Shown piece by piece: positions 11,508 through 25,100 of a stretch of 64,000 nucleotides of DNA. A model generated the notes under the pieces. That model did not search any database. It had not been told where the DNA came from and saw nothing but the letters and a program-made list of their open reading frames with translations. The stretch is taken from the NCBI GenBank assembly GCA_018806985.1, contig JADANN010000302.1:496001-560000 (forward strand). The letters are read 5' to 3'. Numbering within the stretch: the stretch's first letter is position 1; every line of letters starts with the position of its first letter. Source of the DNA: Angiostrongylus vasorum. Lineage: Eukaryota > Nematoda > Chromadorea > Rhabditida > Metastrongylidae. The translations under genes were made by a program, and so were the position numbers.

Positions 11508-13123
11508 GCTTCGGCTCATCCTCCAGCTCATGCACCACCTCAACCACCACCGCATGCCAATAAAGAGCGCAAGGAATCTCGCCCTGGTCGTACTCTTGAG
11601 CTGAATGGTCATGTTGGTTTGGATGCACTGCCTCATCAATTGGTTAAGAAATCAGTAGAAGTGGGGTAAGTCACGATCTTTCGTGTGTTTCTTTCTTTCA
11701 TACAGGGTATTAAGATAGTGTGGACGTAAATGATTGTCATATGCGGTATTCTATGCAGCGCGTAGCGCAGTGGTCGAATGTGCCCTGCTCTACACATGAG
11801 ATCGATCCCAGCGCTTTAGGCTCACCAAGCCTTCAATCATTCCGGGGTCGGCAAATTGGTACCAGACTTGTCTGGGACGACAGCAGCACTGGCTCGATAC
11901 ATCGGTAGGCCACTGAGACTAATTGTAAAGGTCAGATATGATTCAGTCGCCTCCAACGATGCTTAATGAAGTCGGGTGCATGGTGCGTCTCTCAGAGATT
12001 GATCAACGTTGAGAGCTGTATCCTGTATCATTTACACCATTACCTCCATATATCAGCGTCCTTTTATTCATGTTTGGTGCGATGTGTACTTCTTCTTTTT
12101 AAGGAGTGCTTGTCTTCCTGTTGTTAATATCTTTCTGTGAAGATGTTGTCTTTGTCTTGTGCACAAATTGAGTGTATCATCAAACATTGAAGTTGTAATG
12201 AGCAACGACATCTAGTACATAGTAGTCCCTTTTAGTAGTTTTTAGGATTACTTTTGCAAGTACTTAATTCGAGGTAAGTCGATAAATCTGGTGGCTCCAC
12301 TTTTTTATAGCCTTGGAAACGATAACATCTTTGTCACTAACCCTTACGCGCTGGAGCTAATTTTTTCAATAGCTGGTTATATTTTCCGATGAATTGAACA
12401 TTTTAGGAACTCAAAACTTTGTAGTTTTATAGAAGACACATTGCTTTGTTCAATTAATCGCATGTACAGTTTTTATACAGTCTTCTTTCAAATTTAATTC
12501 TCTTCAGAATTTAAACTTTCAAAAAATCGAAAGCGGGTTTTACGTTTTTAAATTTGCCAATAGAAGAACAGGACTGGACAAAGTCCTGCCTGCACATTTC
12601 CGCTCTTGTTTCAAATATGCCCTTTAAACAGTAAAGTAAAAGGTAATATATGTCATAGGCTTCAGAAAGTCACAATTTCATTTCGGGAAGACAGGAGAAT
12701 TCTTATCTTGTAGGCAGTGATTTGCAGATCGCAGTAGTCTTTTTTTGCAATTAATGGAGCTCACCATAACTGAGGTATGTTGTTTTCGAAAGCTGTCTTG
12801 TTGGAGGGAGTCTACTCATCAGAATCTGATTGGCTTGAAGGACTTAGACAGATGATGTGAAATATGTTGGTTTAAAGTTGGATGCGGTCACTGTTTTGAC
12901 ATGGCATGAATCCCATACGGGTCATGTCGTCGCGTAGGTATTGATTCTCGACTTCATTTTTCAAATCATTCTTTCACTATGTGGTTTGTAGTTGGCTGAA
13001 TTTGATTTGGAGCAACGGCTGTATTTTGGGGAAAATGTCGTCGCTCAATGAACAATATGTTTCAGAAACATTGTTTTCTACATGTTTCCACTTCTTTCGT
13101 AGATTGTATTCTATCATTACCGC

Positions 13124-13168
<45 letters not shown>

Positions 13169-16100
13169 TTATGTATGTATGTATGCATATATACGTGTAC
13201 CTACGTACGTACATATACATACATATAAATTTGCGTTTTAAGTATATGTATATACTTTAAATACATGTTAAGGTGAGTCTAGCACAGTGGTAGTGATCGC
13301 GCTCAATACTCGCACAACACTCGCACAACACCGATTTGATTTGTGTTGGGCCATTAAAGCCACTCGTCCTTACCAGGTCGAGAAATTGGCATCGAACGAA
13401 AGAGTTGATAAGATCCACAGCAGTGTGATGTCGCGTTATGTGAAATTTATATGTACAAATATGTATATAGTAAAAAACGCGTTCAGTATCGATCAATTCT
13501 TGAATGATTCACCATGCATTCGACTTCATCATTACTCTGACGCAAAATGCGATGAACAACATAACTGACAGCACCTTGGAAGAGTAAAGTATGCTAAAAT
13601 GTTTCCCATCCAATGAAGGGTTTACGTCGCTGAGGAGTAAGCAAGTTATGTCGTGAAGAAGAACTTGTTACATCGCCTGAATTCGATGAAGTCGTGAAAT
13701 TCCTGGATAAATTACTATTTTTATGCTAACTTCGATAATTCACTGCATTTCAGCTTTCAATTCAATTTGATGTGCGTTGGTGAAACTGGTATGGGAAAGA
13801 CGACTTTGATTGAGTCGTTGTTCAACATGAAGCTAGACTTCGAACCGTGCAGTCATGAACTGAAGACTGTTGAACTAAGGACGAGATCTTACGGTCTGTG
13901 GTTGCTGTTCGTACTTCAGAAAGAATGCTAGGATTGCCTTCTTCAAAATTTAGCTCTAAAATTGTAGTGGATATGAAGCTCAGTTCAGATGTTTCCGAAG
14001 GTGGTATACGAGTCAAGCTGAGATTGGTGGAGACCGCTGGTTTCGGTGATCAACTGGATAAAGACCAGAGGTCAAAATGTTTTTTTGTCTCCCAAACTTT
14101 ATTCCTTTGCATTGTGTGAATTCTACGGGATATTTGAGAATATATCCATTAGAACATAAGTCCTGGTGGATATGTTCCAGATGTCCAAGTTCGCACGTGA
14201 GTCCCAGCGTCTAGTTTCCATTACTCAAATGTTAATATATGTTAGTTTGTGAATCCTAATGCACCGAAAACTTACCTGGATACTTGTATGGCCCGTCTTC
14301 ACTAGTTGTGCTTACTGCAAGATAATTTCCATTTTTCGAAGCTTCGCTCGCTCAGCCATTGTGGTTTTCTGGAGTCCCAAGATCAGTTATCCACAGCCAG
14401 CTCTGCATCGTCGTCATCACAGGTTGTCGCCGCTCTTGTGAATCAGAGGAAGATTTGCCACTATGCTGCTCATTTAGTACTAGGACGGTTGTGAATCCTA
14501 ATATTGGTTTACCCTTAGCTAGGCCTCCTAATGGAAGCGCCGACTTCCTTTTTTCGGGCTTGGAAGACCCTGCTGGGAGGATGAATCTCCCCGCTTTACC
14601 TCGCAGCCTGACACCCAGGAACACATCCCAGCCACAATGAGGCGCTAAAGCGTTGGAAGTGCACCAAAAACATTCACAAATATCGGAAATAGCTATTACA
14701 AGATGTTTTCTGCAACACCTTTCACAGTGTTTTTCGGAACACACCAATGATTAGTGTAAAGGTAATGGTCGAACAACCACAGGTTGTGCAAGTGGTCCAG
14801 GATGGATCGTCGTGAAAGTGGTTTTATTTTGAAAACAGCGGATTTAAAACGACTACTTGATTTTCATCATTGTGGTTTCTGCGAAACATTTTGTTTTAGT
14901 ATTAACTATAGTTAGGAGAAATCATAACCAATAAAACCATAACGTAATTCTGTTAGGTCCCTGAATTTTTTCGAACTTGTCTCATAATTTTTATTGGAAA
15001 CTAGAGACAAACAATTTTTATGCATTTTGCTCCATCTTAAACGTATTTGTTGAAGTTTATGTAAAGGTGGGACATGTTAAAGGCAAGTACAACATTCTTG
15101 GGCATGTGGAGATGTGGACAAAACTCGCAACCCCAAACGGGCCACGTGAGCCGTCGGTAAGTGTGATCGCGGGTTCGAAGCCCATTTGATGTTGCGAGTT
15201 TTGATCATATCTCAACACTCTTATGGTTGTAGTTCACATCACACCCTGCCATGAAAAGAGAGTAAGCGGAAAATAAAAGTTGAAGTATCTGCAAAAAGGT
15301 CCAGAAGCCTTCATTTTATGAAACTAAGTATTGTCACGTGTTCCTTTTCTATATGCGGAGTTATTTACTACCACTGATTACTGAAGGGTGTCATTTAGAC
15401 TTTTTAGTGCACGTGTGATCGTTGATTACTTGGAGGCTCAATTCGAGCGCTATCTTCAAGAGGAGCTGAAAGTGCGTCGAACACTGAATTGCTTTGATGA
15501 TTCGCGAATTCATGCGTGCTTGTACTTTATTTCACCTACAGGACATGGGTGAGTTATCAAAATCTTAACCTTTTTTTTATTTACTGCCTATTCTTTTTTA
15601 ATGGCAAGGTATATTGCGAAATATAACTTCTATAATGCTGAGATATTTACAGAACTCCGGACCGCAGGTGTGTGTGGTGGAGAACGAACGCGTTATTATC
15701 CTTTCCGGGGAATAACGCTTTCACCACCACATCATGCGGGTCCTTCGTTTCGCCTGTCTCTCAGCTAGTTCTATCGATCACTGCCGTCAGCAATCACCCG
15801 TCAACGGGATTAATCTGGGGAGCCCAAATCGGCATTGAACCCAGTTAAGCTGAGGCTGTAGTTGTAATCACAATCTTAACCTTTTTTATTTACTGTCTGT
15901 TGCGCTTCTATAATGTTGAAATATTTCCAAAACTTCGGACCGCAGGTGTCTGCGGTGGGGAAGTGGGGAACGAACGCGCTATTATTTCCGGGGTATAACA
16001 CGTTCACCACCACACCATGCGGGTCCTTCGTTTCGCCTGTCTCTTCTGATTTGGGCTTTCCAGATCAATCCCGTTGACGAGTGATTGCTGACGGCAGTGA

Positions 16101-19100
16101 TCGATAGAACTAGCTGAAAGACAGGCGGAACGAAGGACCCGCATGGTGTCGTGGTGAACGCGTTACTCCCCGTAAAGAATAATAGCGCGTTCGATCCCTG
16201 CCGCAGACACCTGTGGTCCGGAGTTTTGCAAATATGTTAGAATTGTAGAAGTTATCAAAATGTTCTGTCAGATAGGTGACTTATAGTCCAGTACTTCCTC
16301 CATCCGTTTTTTCTTTTTTTTTTCTTGTTTTCATCTTGCAACTGTCATACATACGGGTTATCATGTCTGTGTCAGAGCTTGTTTGCAGCTTGAGCATCTG
16401 TTGTATTCTTCTATGGACGTGATAGGTTCTCATAAAGAGTAGCTTTAGCTGCAACCCCATGGTTGCCACTTTAAGAGGTTTCTGAGTGCTCACCATTATT
16501 TGTCCCGTGAAGATAGAGAAGTTTGGCTTCACGCGTCGGCGATCCCTACCACTTGTCGAGCGAAAGATCGAATACGACGAAACCTGCCGAGTTTGCTTCC
16601 AAAGATGAATCTTTTATAGTGAATCTCTTATATATTGGTACCAAATCATTATACTTGATTTTCCGAGCTGTATACAATTTCTGGACGGATTAATCTTACT
16701 ATAGTCAAAGATAGCAATAAATATCCTCCTCAAAATTAGCCATATAGGTTTTCCAAGGATAGCTATCTGTATTGGTAGACATTGCTATTTACTTATTCTT
16801 AATCTAAATTGCAATCTACAACAAGGCTGACCCCGCCGGTGTTATCGGATTGGTGTTCTGCGTCGTTTGCATGCCAGTTTTCGAATCCGTTAGGATGAAA
16901 CAATATCTGCTGGTTTCACACTGCGTCACTTGTTTTCTTTCTTATGTTTTTGTGCTTTGATGGATCTTAAGACCATCCCTGTTTCTAGTCTTTCAAGCAT
17001 TTGTGAACTGTGTAAGAAAGAGGAAATAGTGTTTGGGAGGAATCTTTAGATGTGGAAAGGTCTGCATGACATTTGTCGCATATGGGTTGAATGTGCAATT
17101 TCTTTAAGGAGATTGCTCACTGACTTGGTTAAAGTTTAACGAAATTGTATTTTTATATTTCATCTTCTGTCCTTTTTTGCATTTATAAAGTCTGACCTGA
17201 GAAAGACAAATGGAATTCCCTAATGAGATCTGTGGGAAAATATTTTACGTATTACAGAAATAACTTTAGCATGTTTAATGTATGCTTGACACTTGACACT
17301 TGAATGGCCCGTCCTCACTGGTTCTGCGGGCCCAGCGTAATCTCCATTTTTCGGAGATTTGCTGGTTAAGCCATTGTGGTTCCCTGCAATCCCGAGGTCA
17401 GCCTGGCCAAAGTCTGCCCCAAGTCTTCACCGCCACAGGTAGTCGCAGCTCTTGTGGATCAGAAGGAGATTTTTGCACCATGTGACTTTGATACCAGGAC
17501 GGTGGTGAATCCTGGTACTGGTTTACTCTTAGCTAGGCTTCCTGATGGAAACGCCGGACTCCTTAGCTTGGGAGACACTGCCAGGGGATGAATCCCTTGC
17601 TGTACATGGCAGTCCGACACCCAGGAACACCTCCCAGCCACGATGAGGCGGTAAAGCGTTGGGAGGTTTAATGTATAAGCTTTATGAAAATCTTTCCTGG
17701 ACTTGGGCTCTTTATTTCAAATGAGCAGGGATATATGTAAATTTTTTTTCAGTTGCTGGCGTCATTGTGTTCTTACTATATTTTGCGCTTTCCCACATTT
17801 CATGCGGCAACATTGGTGTGGTTCGGTTTGGTCCTTTGAACAGTTTGTTTCTGTTCATATGTACCCACCGTCATGCTGCGAAACTTGTTGAACTTGCAAA
17901 AAACAGAATTCAGAATTGGGTTATGGATACCGCTTAAGTGGCAGAGATCTATCGGACTCTAAGAGATTTGAATGTCATGCCTGGAATTTTTATCTTATTT
18001 TACATCTTTCCGTTGGATTTGGGACAGTTAAGTGGCATGCTCATAATTTCAATGATAGCATAGTTATCTGAGTTGAATTCCACTTGTTTTCTTTTTCTCT
18101 ACTGTTTTAGGGTGTATGACGATTGTTTTACATTAGCTTAGTTCACTATCACGATGTTTATGGTGAATCCAGCTGTTTTATTCTATTCTACTTTACTTCT
18201 GCTTTCGAAACCTCACATTATATCTGCTGATTTCATGCCAAAGGGGCCCGTGCAGCGCAGTGGTCGGAGGCGCCCTGCAATATGTATGGGATCGATTCTC
18301 GCGCCCACGGCCCACCAAGCCTTACATCTCTCCGGAGTCGGCAAATTGGTACTGACTTGTCTGGGAGGATAGTAGCACTGGCTCGAGACATCGTTAGACC
18401 ACTGTCGGTTATTGTTAAGACCAGATAAGCCTTCAATCACCGACGATGCTTAGTAAAGTCGTATGCATGGCGCATCCCTGAGGAATAGATCAACGCTGAG
18501 AGGTTTTTTTTGATTCGTGCCAAAATAGTGTTTTCCATAATGGTTAGTTGTAGAGCATTGCATATTATTTATCTTATGGTTGTTATTTATCCACACTAAG
18601 ACTTTCATGTATGTGTTTTGCAGAGTTTTTTAAATTTAGACTTTATCGAAAATATTCTTTCATGCCTCCCAGCGGTTTACCTTCTTATCATAATTGGGAG
18701 GTGTTCTTGGGTGTCGGGCTGCGATGTACATTCCCTAGCAGGGTCTCCCAAGCTGAGGAGTCCTACATTTCCATCAGGGGGGCCCTGCTAAGAGTGAACC
18801 AGTGTCATGATCCACCACCGTCTTGGTATCAAACTAGCGTGGTGGCAAATCTCCTTCCTTTGTGGTGGCAACCTGGGACAGGTTTTGGCCAGTCTGACCT
18901 CGGGACTCCAGGAGCAACAATGGCTAAACCAGCAAAACTCCGAAACGATGGAAATTATGCTGGGACCTGCACAACCAGTGAGGACGGACCATTCAAGTAT
19001 CCAAGTTGTACGATTTAGTTAAACATATATTGCAAATATATTATGCTGTTCAATCATATCGGTGTTTGTGCCTTTGGATTTGAAAGCGGTCCTGAGCAAT

Positions 19101-22100
19101 GGGATTTTCAAGAATACATTATTATCCTGAGGTGTTTTTTTAAACGTTCTCAGTGGACGAGGACACATCAGTTCCAATGAAAAAAAAGGATTTATGCAAA
19201 TGGAAAATAAGGCGTGAATTTATATTGTTCATCTCGTTTAAAAAATATTTAGGACAGCAAGTGTGGCAATTGCTAATGAGCCAGAATTTGCGGTGTTTCA
19301 TGGTTTTTCGTATTCTGTTAGGTTTACCTACTTCGACAGTAGTTTTTCGTTTCTTTAATACACATGGTGAACTAACTTGAAACGAAAACAACAGGGTGTT
19401 GTAAAATCAGGCTTCGAATGAGCATCTTTTGGTGTAATTCCATTCTTTTGGTTTACAAACAGACTTAGTGGAAATTGGTGAAAAGTATATATATGTTTTC
19501 GTAGTGTTCCATTAGTCTCGATTCCACTTGAGATTCCAAATATCAAGATATTAGCAAAAACAATGGAAATAACTCTGTGAATTCTCTAGTCGATTCGGAA
19601 GGGCAAAGCTGAAGATGGAGATATGTGCACAATTTGAGCTTGAATAGAACAATTTTGAGCTGATCAGCAGTGAAGGTTATGTGAAACTCCAAAATCTCGT
19701 AACTAATTTTGTTCTGTTTTCTCTTTCCGATTGATGTTCTATCTAATTCATCTCATGTTTTTACTCATTAAAGTTCGAACTTTGTTAGATTAGATCTCAA
19801 GATCAACTTTCTCTTAACTTTGGCATTGATCAATAATTAACTGCGTTTCTTGACGAGTAAATACGAATTTGGTATTACAGCGTTCACTAAACAACAACAA
19901 ACATAAATTTAGCGGTTAACTTTTTGTCTGCTGAGGTCATGGAATTGTTTGTCCGGGTAGACCGCATGTCAGACCTTTCCAAACTCTTAAGAAGCCGACA
20001 TCGTCGAAACGTCTATTCTGTACTTATAAATGCTGTAATACCATCCTTGGGTTTGCTTATCAAGAAAGTGATTTTTTTTGAATTATACATCACTGTATTT
20101 ACAATAGCAAAAGACTAGGATCAACATTCTATTGACTGGTAGCCAGCGTTTACGTTTTAGTACAGAAAATGGCGCGTTATAGAGCATGCAAAGACTGCTT
20201 ATTCATGCACCTTAACCCAGTTAGATTGCAGTAATGGGGAAGTAGAAATGTGTTTTCTAATGGCTACATCATTAATAACCAGAACCTATAATCTTATTTT
20301 GTTGTTAGTTCGCTGCTAGTATCTGTGAATAATTCAGATCCCTTATGTCATCAAGTTCGTTTTCCTAGTGAACATTACCGTAACTTGACCTTGTAGTAGA
20401 GCTCTATTTATGTGTTGCGCACAGTCTTATCAAACAGTTTCAGTTCAAATAGCAGGAGAAATGGAATAACTTGTGGTGAGAACCATATTGTTGAAATAGG
20501 TTTATAGGTTTCGGATCGTGACGGATTTGAATGGCGTGGCTAGAGAAGCGAGTATTACATAGCACACGTGAAAATAATTGGGCAGTATACATATTTTGCG
20601 ACCACAGTGTAAATCTAATGCTACAGACCCTTTTTTTTTCACAGAAGAAAAAAAATGAACGACCTTGTGGAGGAGGTGGCGGAGTGATCGTACTACTTCC
20701 GTCGTTTTCTTTATATTGTACAGTAGCTTTGCGGCTACAGAGCTAGCCATTTCATTAACCGATATTGCTGTATGGTAATAAAGGAACTGCTTGCGCTACC
20801 TTTTTTTGTCGGGACTTACAACTAGGGCAGTGATTGCACAGGTGTTTTTCAGAGCAACTGAAATCATAGGGCAAAGTGTTGGTTTTATGCTCCAAGCGAA
20901 TAGCGGTTACCGTTGATAAGCCAAACTTTCTTGTTATCAAACGTTAATGTTTTTTGAAAAAATGGATGAAATTGTAGGAAACGTCAATTTGGAATGCGCA
21001 AAAGTCTGTTAGAATTCTCTCCCCTGAAATCTTGTTTGTGTGAAGTGTGTTTAAACGTTGTAGTGCATAGCCATCTTCCGAATAATTAGAAGATTGTTTT
21101 GTTATTTGCGGCAAATTTACTAAGCCAGGTTTCCATCGTGTTTTATCACCGGAAATCTTCCGGAAGCGCCGTAAGGGCAGTATTAGCAACTATTTGTGCT
21201 GCTAGAATTCTTTTTATTAAAGAAAAAATTTGCTTCAAAATCATGAACACAGAAGCATAGATTTCTTGAAGGCTAGTATCACCATACACTATGGCGATCG
21301 GGCAGCACTAACTGCTGAAATGAATTATACATGTAAAGTAGTAGGAATGTCGTATATTCTAAATCTATACGCTAAGAAAGTATAGAATTAACGCATAGCA
21401 CCCGACGTGCATTGGATACAATGCATTTGATATGAAAATAATGACCGCTCATAATTTTAAACCACCTAACTTGACATAAAAATTTATTTATTGAAATAAG
21501 AAGTTTTAGATGTTTGCAAATTTACCAATCAGACAGGAACCGGACAACAATTTTTTGGTCCCATGAAAGGTCTTTTTTTCAATTCTTTTTTTTTGCATCG
21601 AAGGCTCATATTTCGAAATGTGCTTGTGGTTGCCACGTCTTCGTGGGAAATTTTAAAAATTTGGATCTCGTTTTCAATTTTTTTTTGAGAAATGCAATTC
21701 TGTACATATTTGAATTTGGAAATGAAGTTATCAAATTCCGCATAGCTTAGGGCGATAAAAGAATTTATTCTATAATTATGCGAGGTGCTCAACTCTTGAA
21801 ATACCGTAGTGCTCGAGAAGTTTTCCTTAGTTTTAGGAGCCATCTTTGGGAGTTTATATTAATACCTTCTGCAAAATTCCATTATTTATACATTAGCATC
21901 TATAGTGTAGACATATTATTTATTGAGGGGTTCTCGTCGTCGTTAACGGTCGTACAAGTTTTTTTTAAGGTGCGGATGCGTATGCGTCGTGCGCAGTGAT
22001 TTCTTCGGTTTTTGAGTTTTCTCAGAGGGAGTGTTGTGTTGTCTGCCGATGACCTTCTTGAAGATCGGAACCGAAATGGTTTTGTCGTTTTATCGATCTA

Positions 22101-25100
22101 TTTCTTACGACTATTAGGATTCTCGTATCTTCTCCGATTTCTATATCAGGAAAACGAATTAAGCTCATTGAGAGCTAAATATTTGTCATAAACTTAACGC
22201 GAATATGTGACTGTAATTAGAAGGATGCTGATAGGTGAGCAAAATTCGGTACCTCTGTTTGGCTTCGGACTCGGGATTACCCTTTCCGGGGACTTACGTT
22301 CTCTTTTTCATACCAACCGAGGCTCTTTCTTTGCCATTCTCTCGGCTACTTCGGTGCAATCAGCAAACACCCGTCAACGGGAATAACCTGGGAAGAACAA
22401 GTCTGCGTTGAACCTAGTTAAGCTGAGGATGTAGTCGAAATCACAATATATGACTTTCTATTTACAGCCTACTATTTTATCATGGCGGGGTATTATGTGA
22501 AGTACAACAACAACGATGCTGAGATGTTTGCGAAACTTGGACTCCAGGCCAGATTCGAACCCGCAGTTATCCTTTCTGGAGGCTCACGCGTTACCCACTG
22601 TTCCACTGAGGGTCCACGATTTGCTTTTCTCTCGGCCAGTTCTTTACCCCTAACGGTGCTATCAGCAATCATCCATCAATGAGAATAGTCTGAGGAGCAC
22701 CAATCGGCATTGAACTCAGTTAAGCTGTGTGTCTGAAATAGTGAGCACTAAATAAACGTTGGAAGATTATTACCATATTATTTATGTATTAATCACTATT
22801 TTTTACTAGTTTTTTCCTATTTGAGACGATCGTCATGTAGCGTACACCAACACTTAATTACTGTTTAGATTTGGTAACTGGTTAAGTGACTCTCCAAATT
22901 TTTTTTTCAAATGCTTGAAACCTTTCTTCATTAGCGGTGTAGGTTTTGTAGTGCATCTTCTAATGCTTCGCATTTGAGAGACATTGCTTTTCGCAGAATC
23001 ATGTTATTCTGAAAATAAAGGATAAAGCTCTTGGCATTAATCAATCCCCTGAGGGGTGCGCTATGCATTCGACTTCACTAAGCATCGTTTGAAGGTGACT
23101 GGATGCATATCCTACCTTTACAATGACTCGCGGTGGCCTAGCATGCATCGAGCCAGTGATGCTATCCTCCCTAGACGAGTCTGGTACCAATTTGCCGACC
23201 CGGAGTGATGGAAGGGTTGGTGGGCCAGTGGGCCGTGGGCGCGAGGATCGATTCCACGTGTGTGTTGCAGGGCGCCCTCTGACCACTGCGCCATACGCTA
23301 CCTCTTGTTTTACTACTACTTCAAAATATATACTTTTTAAATATTCATTTCTCCACTTTTTTCACTTCTTGCGAAGATTTTCGTTAGGCTGTAGTGAAAT
23401 ATTTAATCGTAGATGGTGTAGAGAGCATAAATCTATAGGAATGCTATTAACAGAGTCGAATTCGCTAAGTGGTTAGGGCGATTAAGGGGTGGTGATTCGG
23501 TTGTTTTTTTCTCGTTATGCAATCGCTTCAGAGGCATTGTATGGTTTGATGTATAGTGGCATATTACCAGCCCGTTTTCTGGCCTTGAGGTGCAATTAGA
23601 ATTTTGGATTCGCTTCGAATTCATCTCATTCGACTGCCGTATCCACAGTGACCCGCAGCTGTCTGCCAACCTGCTGTCAACTCTTCTTCCATCTCAGTTC
23701 TCTTCGATCGCTTGTAACTTCACTTTCTAGTATTATAATTCATGAATTTTTATTAAGTCCAAAAAAAGGAAAGAAAAAGCAAAGAAAAAGAATACTTTAA
23801 GACGAAAGTTTTCCATGCATCTTTGTTTGTATAAAAATGTGGTGGCTAACTAGAGAACGTTTCATAGTCGCGGTACTTTAGCTTCGCATCACATCATCCT
23901 TTCTTAATTGTACCATATAACTTTTTTACAAGATATTTTATGAGCTTTCCGCGCTTTTACAACAATGTTGTGGAGTTCGTATATTGTCTTAAAATCCTTA
24001 TAACATATTTAAAGATCAGTAGTGAGCGTAGTATTTTCCCTAGGTCGTAAGAAAACCTTGAGAATGGTGCTGTAGTGGAGGATTTGCTGTGATTTATTTG
24101 CGCATTTACGAATAATTGCCTAGGCTTTTGGAGCACTTCAGAGATATCTTGCTCTTGTGAGTTCATTTTCGAGAAAACAAGAAAGCCGCATTTTGTTGAG
24201 AACGTCGTTGAGCAATTTCTTTAAGCCGTACAGTACTTGAGCTTTACTGTGTGGTTTTTATTCCAGTGCCTTCATTTATTCTTCTTTTTTTTTCGTATTT
24301 TCATTCATTGGTGTCGATATTTGATGAGAGTTTCGGAGATTTGAGGATTATAGCCAAATATGTGTGTTTCTTTGAACTCATTGCGGAAGCATTGTTAGAA
24401 AAACTTGCGTGTACAGCTTGGGATCCATAAAACAAGAAAAAAAAAGAAATCCAGAAAATATAAGCAGCTACATGCGCAAAAAAATGTTTCCCTGATGTTT
24501 ATTTTTCAAATCCTAATGTTGAATCGCTGAACATGTGGTTCTTTGCTACCGGCCGTAATGAACTGCATCTATCTGCTTGTAACCGTAATGACGCTAAGAT
24601 ATTTGCAAAACTCCGAAACACTGCTTTCTGCGGTGGAGAGCGAACATGCAGTTACTTTCCGGGGGCTAACATGTTCACCCCAACACCATGCCAGTCCTTC
24701 GTTTCACCTTTCTCTCAACCGCGATATTGACCTATAGGTGCTATCAGCAGTCAGCAAGGTGAAGATATCTGCTTATAGTTAGCTATTTCTTCTCGTCATG
24801 AAGCTTCTACTAAAACTGTTTCTCTAGAGGGAAATGGTTTGAGAACTCCCACGAAGATACCGTGAATGATAAAAATTATTTCGAGGAACTTCTACCAACT
24901 GTGCGTTACTGTATTCATAGTTTCTGTATCTTCTTACTGGTTTCACAGTAGTGCGCAAAGTTCGCCGATAGTGTTTTTAGATTGTTATCCCTATTTTGAG
25001 TCTCCGATCTTAAACGTCTTACAGTGTTATTCAAGGAAACCATTTTTACTCTTCCGTTGAGCGACATGTTCCATCCTATGTTTGTGCCTACTAAGGCCAA

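Noticed and set aside
13048..13260. Open frames rich in Ile-Tyr
   Set aside because: Translation of the (AT)n/(GTAT)n microsatellite.
15105..15206. Functional tRNA gene
   Set aside because: Promoter-like boxes only; no acceptor stem, and a similar unit recurs at 47.6 kb, so it is a repeat.
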